Shown here: positions 43,170-54,699 of the stretch, in pieces
How positions within the stretch are numbered: the stretch's first letter is position 1
Layout: each line of letters opens with the position of its first letter
Assembly (NCBI GenBank): GCA_030272585.1
Contig: BSYQ01000002.1
Location: 6,882,001-6,946,000 of the forward strand
DNA length: 64,000 bases
Direction of reading: 5' to 3'
Source: Bryopsis sp. KO-2023
Taxonomy: Eukaryota > Chlorophyta > Ulvophyceae > Bryopsidales > Bryopsidaceae
Notes under the pieces: model-generated
Seen by the model: the letters and a program-made list of their open reading frames with translations, nothing else
Database searches by the model: none
Told to the model about the DNA's origin: nothing
Made by a program: the position numbers and the translations under genes

Positions 43170-45220
43170 AAAACCGAAGCTTACGAGACTATTCCTGTAT
43201 ACAAATATGTATACATAGGCATATATGTATGTCTTCCCCTTTGTCTATAAACCTTCTTGATTGATTCCAGGTGGAGTTCCACATCAGGTGCCTAATGCAG
43301 CAAATTTTTCATTTTTCATTTTTTTTTTTTTTTCCACCGGCTAATTTCACCTTTCTTTTGTTGTTACGCCATCCACCCCACTTTTGTAAAGAACTAGAAA
43401 ACCATGTCCAGAGATTCGCTACCTGAGTTTGCACATATTCGAAACAGAATTCATATCCACGCTCGACGAATCAACCTCTAGTGAAATTGCAGGTGCGCAT
43501 TCAATGATTTGAACAAAGAGTGTGTGTGTGTTGGGGGGGGGGGGACTGAGGCGTTCAATTCAAAATTTCCACACTGGATGATTTCTTTTGGGAGGTGAAG
43601 TTTATGGTGGGAAGATTGATCAGGTCAATCCAGGCTACACCAGGTTTTTTTTTTTTTTTTCTGATTTCATGGATATTTTTTCCTTTCTATTTTTGGTTTC
43701 AAGAAGGTAAAAAAAGAATCGAGAAATTCAGACAACCAATCATTCCATTCAGGTAAAGAGTGGCATTTTGGTTTCATTCTGGATTGCTTACCTCATGCAT
43801 ACACATCGATAATGCATTGCACCCCTTCCATCTCCAGAACAGGGGTGTGTGTGTCAGACATGGCCTCCACTGATATTTTCACCACATATGGAAATACTGG
43901 TTGGCTAGTGAATTTTGACCACATGGAAATGTTGGATGGCTCGCTCATTTTCACCACATGTTGAAACAAACGCAAATGTTGGCTGGCTGGTTTCTAGCGC
44001 CCCACACAACCTGTGATTCGAAGCTGAGAATGTTAAAAAGTAATTTCCACCACCTGCAGGCAGTGCTTGCTGGACATAAAAGTGTGAACTAAAAAAGGGA
44101 AAAGAAGATACTGAACAGGGGGTGTCGAACTTCTTAAAAGACAAATAAAAAAGAAAAAGAAAGTATTATATCTATGTATTGAATTGAATGGAACTTAAAA
44201 AAACTAAATAAAATGAGATGAATAAATGCATGCAATTGTTTTGAGAACAGCACCTGTACCATTACAAAGACAATATATCTTCCAGAATCTCTATGAAAAA
44301 GAGGGTTGAAAAAATAAAAAAGTAATCAAGGCGAACAGAAAGCAACAGACTATTCTCTCCTTTTTTTTCCCGAGGTAAAAGAAAAGATATAATTAAAAAA
44401 AAAGAAAGACACACAATGAAAAAGAAAAAAAGAAAACTTTTTATCAAAGCAACACAAGGGAATTGAACCCCTACTGTCCCCATCGTCCACCTAATTATCT
44501 CAAATATAATCAAATTCTAAAAATAGTTTTTGAAATGTAGGTCAGTTGCTTGAGCCTGTGGGTACGAACAGTCGCTGAAATGCATCTTTATTTTTACAAA
44601 AAAGGAATTATTGTTTCAGAATTAAACTAGAAAAAAAAAAGAGAAAACATCTGCGAGAAGCAAAAGTTTTCTTATTCACTTTTTTTTTTTTTATCTTGGA
44701 AGAAAACACCACTGATGAAAAATATCCTCACAGCATTTTTCATCATTCAGAGGGTGTTTTTTTTGGGGGGGGGGGATTTATTTCCACTATTTTTTCATTT
44801 TCTCCCTGAAAAACAAAAACGAAGCAGGAAAAAAACACGTCCAAACAGAATCGCAGCGTACCGTTGTTTTCTTCTACAACAAATCATCGCTCTCGCAGAA
44901 AAACTGCTGGTCGACCCTTGTCTCGACGATTTCGCTCCTTCCAGATTATAGTCCCTCGTTTCGCCAGAGTTCAAAAAGACGGGGTTAAAATAAATGCCGC
45001 GCTTCTTTTCTACGACTCAGAAGGACAGAAGGGTGAAAAAAAAAAAAAACCGTCGAAACAGGAAAGAGAGCTTCTTTCCAGTTGGTGGGATGGGAAAACT
45101 GAAAATCATTTCCTTGATTGAAAAAAAAAGAAACATCTTCGTTGGTGTGAGAAAGATCTAGAAAAATGTTACGTAATGATCGAGGGAAGCTTTCATCGCA
45201 CAAATCCACAAACACTTGGG
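43170..45220 (-). repeat. R repeat family, inverted central copy
   Basis: Read on the minus strand it runs through the same modules as 28640-30400: GAAACGAGGGACTATAATCT, the tRNA-like T-arm near 44470, and the GTGTGGGGCGCTAGAAACCA block near 44000. It abuts the upstream region of F-box copy 4. It is clearly diverged from the arm copies. Confidence 0.6.
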
Positions 45221-46985
45221 TCGAAAGAAGTCGGTCGAGTGGCTGCGCCGAGAAGAACTTGTTGCATATAAGACAACCGCACGATTCGCTCGACGCCAGC
45301 TATTTTTGCTTCTCGCTTTTATCGCTTCCAGGGAACACGCCGGGCAGGAGCCGAAGACGGTTCGAGAAGGTGTGAGGGGGCTGAGTGACATTACAGGTTT
45401 GGTGTCTGGACTGGGGCGTCTCGGGGGGGTCTCCGGGACTTTCCGTTTTTGCGCCTACTCTCTGGCGTTTTCCTCGTGATATTTTGCTACACATGGGGTA
45501 GGAGGGGAACCTTTTTTCTTCTCGTTTGCTGCTGATGGGTTACCCCACAGCTCTTTTTCCGCTTGAGCGCGCGCTGGTAAGGCAATGAAAATCTCGTTTG
45601 GGAAACCGTCGATTTTTGGAGCGCAGAGTGGCTACTCCCGCAAGATATTATGCATTGATTGATCAATCGGTTTTTTTTTTCAAACTGAAGGGGGACGCAA
45701 CCATGAGCGACTATATCCTGGTCGAATGGGACTTGCCCTGGCACATCCTTGTCGATATTCTTGAACGGATTCCTGTTGAATCGCTTGCCAGATGCTCCTG
45801 TGTCGCCACATCTTGGCGAGATGTCATGAATCAGGAATCGTCCTTAAAAAGGAAAATCGCTTTGGAGCGTGCGTGGTTGCATGAACAAGTGGAGCCCATC
45901 ATTCACAACGACGAAAATTATTTTCCTACATTTTGTTGTGCCAAGATGAAGGATCTCATTGCTTTGGGTGGTCCCGACGGGGTTAAGGTATTTGATTTCG
46001 ATCGAAAAGAATTTATTTTGGAGTATGTGGAGACCGTGTGTACTCTTTCGTTCATGGATGGGATGCTTGTGACCGGGGGTGAAAATGGTCACTTGTGTGG
46101 ATGGGATGGATGGGATATATCCACATGGAGAAATCTTTTCTACGTTCGAATTTTCGATTCGATCATATGGTCTGTAGCGGACCTTGGCGACAGCGTGGCC
46201 GTTGGGGGTGAACGCGGGGGTCTTCAAATTTGGAGGAAAGGGGTGTGGGAACTGGTTGGATCCCTTCAAGGTCACGAAGAGGATGTGAATGTGAATTGCC
46301 TCTTGCCCAATCCAGGCAACCTCTTGATCAGTGGGTCAAGCGACGGGACTATACGAATATGGAACTTGGTTGATAATGCTTGCGTTAGAGTGATTCGTGG
46401 ACAAAGCGAAGTATCATCCATGAGTATTTCTGATAAACTCATCTTTTGTGGAGCGTTTGACGGTAATATTCGCTCGTGGGAACTTGAGAGCGGTCAGCAT
46501 CTGCAAACCTTTCGAGGTCACACATATATGGTGACCTCTGTCTTTTTTGAACGAGGTCGGATGTTCACGGGATCATACGATAGAACAATAAAAATATGGG
46601 ATACAACGAAGGGGGAGTGTGTGAGGAGTTTTGATTGTTCACAAAATCTAGACGAAGATAACTGGGTGAATGTGTTATGGGTCGATGATGAAAAGTTGGT
46701 GGCCGTCCGTGTTAATGGGGAGATTTGGGAGTGGGATTTTTCTCAGGGGTTATGAGCATTATCTTGTTGGAGACAATTTTGTTCTTTAATATGTCCATTG
46801 ATTGTGAGGTGCAACTCTAAAGAGAAGCGCTGTTTTGAAATTCTCTTAGCTTCTTATCCCCCGACCAAATACAGCGTGTGCAATTAAATTTTTTATATAT
46901 TTCAAGTCTCCATGATTTGTGAAGACACAAGTAGTCGGGCGACTTCAACCTTAAATATTCAGCACAAGTCATAAATTTACTACGA
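45220..46985 (+). repeat. right F-box block of the inverted duplication
   Basis: Reverse-complement partner of 37258-39070, holding F-box copy 4 with conserved flanks on both sides. Upstream it is bounded by the R copy at 45220. Confidence 0.75.
45703..46755 (+). CDS. F-box/WD40-repeat protein (copy 4)
   Basis: Intronless, 350 residues from the ATG at 45703 (CAACCATGAG context); the frame is open 35 codons upstream but the MSD start matches copy 3. F-box VEWDLPWHILVDILERIPVE, then LARCSCVATSWRDV. WD blades include LIALGGPDGVKVFDFD, VAVGGERGGLQIWR, LLISGSSDGTIRIWNL, LIFCGAFDGNIRSWELE, MFTGSYDRTIKIWDTT and the closing GEIWEWDF. Compared with copy 3 the propeller faces have changed most, which is what is expected if substrate binding diverges. 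SCF role inferred from the family. Confidence 0.88.
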   Translation: MSDYILVEWDLPWHILVDILERIPVESLARCSCVATSWRDVMNQESSLKRKIALERAWLHEQVEPIIHNDENYFPTFCCAKMKDLIALGGPDGVKVFDFDRKEFILEYVETVCTLSFMDGMLVTGGENGHLCGWDGWDISTWRNLFYVRIFDSIIWSVADLGDSVAVGGERGGLQIWRKGVWELVGSLQGHEEDVNVNCLLPNPGNLLISGSSDGTIRIWNLVDNACVRVIRGQSEVSSMSISDKLIFCGAFDGNIRSWELESGQHLQTFRGHTYMVTSVFFERGRMFTGSYDRTIKIWDTTKGECVRSFDCSQNLDEDNWVNVLWVDDEKLVAVRVNGEIWEWDFSQGL

Positions 46986-46989
46986 CTGT

Positions 46990-47890
46990 CCCTAACTTTT
47001 GAGGTTGCGCCTTAAACAAATCCGGAAGGACTATTGTCACTTCCTGTTCCAAAGAACTATAACCAGAAATAGTTCAAAGGGGATAGTCTTTCCACAAGAC
47101 TATTAACCCCACAAGTCAAGGCCAACAGAAAAGAAGGCTTTACAACCCGAAGGACGACTTATGATAAAAACACGGGAAAGTATCGAGTAGTGGTAGACGT
47201 TACGTCTAGAACCACGGAAACACGGATAAGAGTCTTTGCTTACAAGCTTACTCTAGAACATTGTTACCTCGGTCCGGATCCAATAAATATGGGGCCGGAC
47301 CGACAACCTGGCAAAAGGAACGGTTGAGAGCTGTCGGACCCAGCGTCCACTGGACCGACAGATCCAGACCAAATCCTTCTCAGGACCGTTGGTTGGATTG
47401 TGTGGACACGGTAACTGCCACCGTGTCCACCTCTCACTTGGGTCAGTCGGACTGTACTGCTGGACCGGCTCTGGTACCGAACCAGGCACTGATTACCGGA
47501 CCAGGCTGATCCAGTCCGACTGGATCGACTTAGGTGAATGTGTACTCGTTCCAGAGTCCACATTCGTATCAACTTAACATACAAAATGATCGACTTTAAA
47601 TAGTCAAAAATCAGTTTCTCGCTAACTACTAATCAGCTGTAAATCAGGTTCTAACTTATCGTCAGTTGTTGATTGGTCTGACGGGTTTGGGAGGAATAAA
47701 AATCAGTGAGCTGTGTGAAAAGGCAGAGCACTCTTGTTCAGTACTTCCCTTCCACGTTTTTTTTTGAGCGCATTGCGACAACGTGTCGGTATGTGAAGAA
47801 ATCTAGAACACTCAAATCTACCCACTCCGAGATAGATTTACATGAAGCTCATGAAAGAGCATGTTTGTTACATATGGAATTGGTTTCGGC
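46990..47890. other. unassigned; repeat-rich with short inverted repeats
   Basis: Short palindromic pairs occur at 47270-47300 (GGTCCGGATCC with GGGGCCGGACC) and 47400-47435 (GTGGACACGG with CCGTGTCCAC). The 85-bp repeat at 47486-47570 ends the block. It may be a decayed transposon of about 300 bp; ends are not proven. Confidence 0.3.
47486..47570 (+). repeat. 85-bp repeat shared with 36.6 kb, copy 2
   Basis: TACCGGACCAGGCTGATCCA, GTCCGACTGG and GTTCCAGAGTCCACATTCGT followed by ATCA; the partner is 36653-36735. The order and spacing of the three blocks agree. Confidence 0.5.
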
Positions 47891-47897
47891 ATAGATC

Positions 47898-47989
47898 GTG
47901 GAGAACAGATTCTGACCGGGTCCGTAGAGTGGATGGATCGTCGCGACTAGAATTGCCATCCGGCGGGGGTTCGAATCCCCCTCTCCACA
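47898..47989 (+). tRNA. tRNA-like gene of 92 nt, identity uncertain (copy 1)
   Basis: A perfect 7-bp acceptor (GTGGAGA/TCTCCAC) and perfect T-arm (GGGGGTTCGAATCCCCC) are followed by a nine-base T-run, as for a Pol III transcript. The 60 nt between them do not fold as a standard D-arm and anticodon arm. GACTAGAATT would suit a Ser(AGA) loop, while the stem GGATGG/CCATCC would need a short intron. A near-identical copy lies at 49470. It could be a class II tRNA, an intron-bearing tRNA or a tRNA-like RNA. Confidence 0.45.
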
Positions 47990-47999
47990 CTCTTTTTTT

Positions 48000-49469
48000 T
48001 TCACACGACAAAGAGCACCATCCCTGCGGAAGCAGCCCCCGGCCTGCCTCAGCTTCTGCGGTCTTTCTTTCAAACGAACTCAAAGAGAGATCTTGTTTCG
48101 AACTCATGGAGGTTGCTTGACTTTCTTTCTCTTGGGCTGTTGGATCCCAGTCGTTTGTTCTGGTGTTGATTTGTTGTTGGCTATAGACGGTTGGTGTTGG
48201 CCTGGACGATATGAACTCGCGTTGTTGGGAATCAGGACAGCAGCTTTTCTTTGTGTGAATAGCGCTCTGTGGGCGCTCTGTGAGCCCTTGCGGCCGGCCC
48301 ATGTGACTGTCTCCATCTTTGAAGCGCGAATCGTGGGCCCATCATCATCCCAAACTTTACAAGAGGTAGATATTTAGGGGGGGTTGGGAGCGGATCCCAG
48401 CCTGGGATCCCACTGAGTGGGATGGAAGGCAAGGGATTTATCCAGTAGATAACTGGGGATCCGGAAAGGGGATTGTAACGATCTGGAGGATCTAAGGGAT
48501 TTATCCAAAACTCTTTTTGGTTTTTGGACAGTGCAACATACAGCCTAACCATGAAGTCCATCGAAATTTCCAACAAGGGTTGCGTGCAACCACCAGGATT
48601 ATCGCATGGACTTTGTCAATCACCAACAACACCAACTACAAAAAAGCTTTTGCACAAAGAGGCCGTCACCCCCAACCCAACCCAACCCAGCCCAACCGAG
48701 CCCAACCCAGCCCAACCCCAAATTTTAGGTTTGGTTCTGGCAAAGCGAATCGAAGGACCCACATTCCAGAGTCGCCTGATTGAAATGTACATTGTAAACC
48801 AACATAGTAACGCTTGCAAATGGGGGATGCCTGGAAGTGTGAGAATCCCTCGGTCAATTGCACGAATGAATCGATGCGGGACAGGAGATTCTCATCGCAC
48901 TTTGTAGGGGTGAATAAGACGCTCCGTGCACAACTGACCATCCATCCCTGCACCTTCTTCACGCTCGCCATCTGTTCTGGTGAGAGCGAGTCGAGGCCGC
49001 GGCAGGATTCTTTTACAATAGAGTGGTTAAAACGTTCGCTCGATATGCGAGCATCGCTATTTGGAAGCTATAGTTTCGTGTGAATACGGTGCCTTCCAGG
49101 TGCGGCTGACCTGCCGCCACAACTGCGAACACACCTTTCGAGCCTTCTTTCGTTTTTTTCGAGCCGTTGTCTTTTTCCTGTCGTCGACCCAAACTGCGAA
49201 CCTGCCACAACCAACACCGCGAGAGGCATGCCGAGAAGAAACAGAATCCTGACGTACCGCACCAAGATATATAAGAAGAGCCTAACCGAGCGCGACTCCG
49301 CCACCGCCACCGTCGCCGTCGACGGGCTTGGCGGGACTTTTCGCGCTTTGGTAGTCCACGCCCGCTTCGACTCCGGTGAAGACGGAAGCGAACATCAAAA
49401 AGGGAATCGAGGGAAAAAAAGAATCCCCTGGCGTGCACGTTACATATCCAATTGGTTTTGGAATGGATC
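48000..49469. other. unassigned stretch between the two tRNA-like genes
   Basis: Contains the CCCAA-type microsatellite at 48668-48720. Open frames are short and overlap on both strands. The pair of tRNA-like genes with shared flanks suggests a local duplication about 1.6 kb apart. Confidence 0.3.
48668..48720. repeat. CCCAA pentanucleotide microsatellite
   Basis: About ten CCCAA or CCCAG units, slightly interrupted by CCGAG. Confidence 0.8.
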
Positions 49470-49561
49470 GTGGAGAACAGATTCTGACCGGGTCCGTAGA
49501 GTGGATGGATCGTCGCGACTAGAATTGCCATTCGACGGGGGCTCGAATCCCCCTCTCCACA
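49470..49561 (+). tRNA. tRNA-like gene of 92 nt, identity uncertain (copy 2)
   Basis: Same acceptor, same core and same length as 47898-47989, with differences in the variable stretch (CCATTCGAC) and one in the T-loop (GGGGGCTCGAATCCCCC). A T-rich run follows. The flanking CATATxxAATTGGTTT upstream and CAAAGAGCACCATCC downstream are shared too, so the duplicated unit is larger than the RNA. Confidence 0.45.
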
Positions 49562-49619
49562 CTCTTTTTCTTTTTTGAAAATGAAATTTCACACAACAAA
49601 GAGCACCATCCATGCAGAA

Positions 49620-50970
49620 GCAGCCCCAGCGTCACTGTAGGGGACTGTAGGGGTTCGATTCCCTGTGCTCCTTTTTCTTTTTTGATACTGTTTTGTATTA
49701 TACCCCTGGAAAAAGAAAAGAGAAGGTCTATTGTTTTCTGTTCAGCTCAATTATTTAACTGCACCCTTACTTTTCCTCAAAGATTTTGAAAGAAAGTTCG
49801 AGGCTCAGTGCTGTCCTTGAAACATTTTTATTTGTTTAGTCAACTCAGTTATTTTTCCATTATTTCTCAATTCCATTCAATTTAATATATATATACTTCA
49901 AATTATAGCATGTGTGGGGTGCTGAAAACCAGCCAGTCATCCTTTCCGTATGTGGTGAAAAATATCGGTGGAGGCCTTTTGCCGACCCCCCCTGTTCTGG
50001 AGATGGAAGTGGTGCAATGGATTCATGTGTATGCATCAGGTAATTGCTGAATTGGTAAAAAACTCTAAACCTGAAAGGAATCATTGCTTGTAAAAATATC
50101 TCTTGTTCCTTTTTTTTTCCTTTTTTTTTTCATTCGAAGAGGAACCTCCCATCGCAAACTGACCATTAAGCCCTGCTGCCGAATTTCTTTCATTGTGAAA
50201 TCAACCCCCCCCCCCCTCCCTACTGAAATTGGAGATTAACTGGTATGGTCCTAATTGACCTAAAAAATCATCCCACCATAAATTCTGCCTGCCAAGAAAT
50301 CTAGCATTGTGGAAAATCATTTTTTTTCAATGGAAAAACTCAGTTCCCCCCCCCCCCCTCTTTGTCTAAATCATTGAATTCGCACCTGCAAGTCCAACCA
50401 CTGCCGATTCGTTGCAGGTTCATATATATGTGAATTTCATTTGCATAATGTTAAAACTCAGGTAGAGTTTCCCAGCGACGAAGGCGGATTCCCAAGAAAC
50501 AAAAAAAACAACGAAATCAGGTGCAATGGGCAGCAACAGGAGCCCTCCTCAGGAATACAAAAATGTCTTGCCAAGGCATGTGGAAGTGATGAGAGCAATT
50601 GCAAGTAGACATTGGGTGCTATGACATCCCATCCATTTTTGAGTTCATGGGTTGCAACAGCAGGAGCAGCTTTATCTTCTGGTGGGACTTGATTTAAAGT
50701 TGTTACTTTTTTCCCCCCAGTCTGGGGATGTGGATCCTCTTTTCTGGTTGTTATGATTAACAAACTGCACCTTCAGGTGGAGAAAAAGAAAAAACGTCAC
50801 TATAGTCTGGGGCATTCCATTTTCTATTGCAAGAGCAGATTATTGCATGTTTGAATTGACATGCAACAGCACTCAGATTTTTCAGAGCCAAGACAAGGGC
50901 TGGCTGATGTTCATCCACAGGTGTGCTTGTCGAAAATAGGAGCATCAGCAACAGGTGGGGACAGCATTTC
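49620..50970 (+). repeat. R repeat family, partial copy
   Basis: Starts at the tRNA-like T-arm (GTAGGGGTTCGATTCCCTGT) and runs through the GTGTGGGGTGCTGAAAACCA and CTGTTCTGGAGATGG modules to about 50970. It is closest to the copy at 60.3-61.76 kb (both share GGTTGCAACAGCAG-type and GATGTGGATCCTCTTTT stretches). Confidence 0.6.
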
Positions 50971-50974
50971 AAGA

Positions 50975-51584
50975 AATTTTAAAGTGTAAAGGAATGGGAC
51001 ATTTTCGGGATGAAATTGTCGTCTTTTTTTTTTTTCCGCAGGGAGGGTAAAACATGTTGAGTACAATATGGTATTGCATGTGCAAACCAAAAATATAACC
51101 GGAATGACATGATTCTCTTTGAAATTCTTATCCAGGGTTCCTGGAATAAGGATTTGGAGTTTGTCTGTTTCATCTATCCTTTCGGAGGGAACACCAACAC
51201 CATCATCATTGCTCTGTTCCTAGGTCTGTCACACTGTTGGTGGTGTCATACTGCCCAGCATCAAAGAGCCAATCCTTCTTCACATGTTAATGTTTGAAAA
51301 AAAAACCAGAAAAACAGTGGCGTCTCTACATCAAATTTGATTGCCTTGAACAATTTTTGCCGGTGTATTTTCCTCCACTCCCCAACGATTTCATTGAGGG
51401 TTGAATGAGGGCTGTTTTATGTTCAGATATTTCCAACCTGAAAGTGCCACACTCTGAAAGTGCACACACAGACTGGATTGTTTTTATTTTGAAAGAGATA
51501 GGCAAAATGGAGTTTGGACAAGTGATTTTTTTTCTTTTCATTTTGGGGAGTTGGGGGCGGCGGGCAGCAGCACCTCCCAGTCAT
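50975..51584. other. intergenic, no gene supported
   Basis: Between the R copy and the right arm. A few short frames (for example MILFEILIQGSWNKDLEFVC at 51109) are not supported further. Confidence 0.3.
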
Positions 51585-51590
51585 GGGGCA

Positions 51591-51686
51591 GTCTTCAAAA
51601 AGAGATTCGTCTTTCAGGCTGAGTTTTCAAAAAGAGATTCGTTTTTCAGGCTGAGTCTTCAAAATGAGATTCGTCTTTCAGGCTGA
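51591..51686. repeat. three tandem 32-bp units
   Basis: The unit GTCTTCAAAAAGAGATTCGT plus CTTTCAGGCTGA occurs three times with single-base differences. The homologous place in the left arm (about 35190-35225) has a single unit, so the triplication is specific to this arm. Confidence 0.8.
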
Positions 51687-52031
51687 GTTTTCAGTTTTTT
51701 GCAACGCTCGAAAAGAACACACGACGACTAAGATAAACACCCCCCCCCCTCCCGGTTCCTCCCCGAAACTGCAAATTTTTCCAGCCCTTGATTCTTTTTC
51801 TTTTGGTGGTGCTTTCGTGTGATGATGCTCTTTGTTTCACTCTTACATCTGTATTTTTCATCTGAATACAATCGAGTTCACTCCAGTGATGCGGTCAGAA
51901 AAAAAAGAAAAGATCGAGACGCCCTCGATCCCAACGCCCGCTTCTGGAAGTCAACATAAACACCAACCCCTGGAAACAACCATATCCTCCATTTTTTGGT
52001 GAATCCCATCAAATACACCATTACAACGACT

Positions 52032-53472
<1,441 letters not shown>

Positions 53473-54008
53473 CTTGACGGGCTACTTCTTGGGAAAGACC
53501 TAAACAATCCTTCCCCTTCGAACTTGTTTTCTTCTCGCTCTCTGCGCTTTTGAACAGGCATACGTTTCGGAAGCCGATCAGAACAAGCAAAATATTGTAA
53601 AAGGGGGTAGAGCCTGACGATGCCCCGTAGCTAAGCGGAAACGAAAAGGCACCTGTGGTGACGTGCGTCGCTCCGCTCACTGCTCTATTTAAAACAGGGA
53701 ATAGTTCCCAGCTGCAATAATTCGAAGAATGAAGAAGACGAAAACAGACTGCCTGTAAGATTCATAAAAGTGTGACCACGCTGCCCACTTGTTTCTTAGA
53801 CAATAGCACGATTCGATTCTTTTTGCTGCTTTTCTCAATTGTAGCGGAACACCCAATTGGGCTACGTAGCCCTACAAGTTTTGGCACCAAAGAACCCAGC
53901 GGAAAAACTGTCAGATTGTAAATGTGTTCAAGAGAAACACCCGTCTGCGACTCAGAATTCCATTAAACTGCGCAGCCGCAATTGTTTGGGTGGTGCGCTT
54001 ACCCATAA

Positions 54009-54190
54009 ACATAACATAACATAACATAACATAATTACACGCGAAGAAGCCACCCAGCTTCTATTGCGGAAAAATGTACACCAATGTGAACAGACGAATG
54101 TTTGGAACCAAAAAACAAACAAAAACAAAAAAAACAAAAAACACAGAGCATCAGGCACTAACTGCCGGTAGACCCAAAACTACCCAAAAA
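54009..54190 (-). mobile_element. truncated dUTPase-type non-LTR element, right-arm copy
   Basis: Reverse-complement partner of 32503-32684, with the same breakpoint inside the last dUTPase motif and the same TTATG tail. Confidence 0.8.
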
Positions 54191-54699
54191 CACGTCTTTA
54201 GTTTTGCAATTGCAGGAGTCTCACAATTTCGAATCAGGCTCACCCTATCAGAAACATCTCGTGCACCCCCTCTCGTTTTGTGTTACGACCTCCTTCATCA
54301 CGCGTAGTTTGGCCCCTCGGGGCCGGTCTGCTTTGCTGCACAGCAGGTCACAGGCGCCTGAGACTTTTTTGACCTGAGCCGGTGTAGCGCGAGACCCTCG
54401 CACAAGCAGGCTGCATCAATTCTGACGGATGATGTTGTCGACGGCCGACTCGACGCCCCGACAGGGCATTTCAAATTAAAAAAACTTCTGGGCGAAGGAT
54501 AAGTTCGTAACAGCTCTATTCCTTAACAGCTCTCCAACTTCCCACAAAAACATTCCAACCATACATTTGGTTTTTCTCTACGGGGTGAATCCTCCATATT
54601 TGTTTTTTAGATGTCTTTTTTTTTGGAACGATAAAGTCCCCCGCTTGTGTTCTCACTTTTTTTACTTCCTCTGACTTACCCATTAGTCTCTCACTCTTT

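Noticed and set aside
47250-47575. solo LTR ending at the 85-bp repeat
   Set aside because: The block has small inverted repeats, but no convincing target duplication or matching second copy of the whole unit was found.
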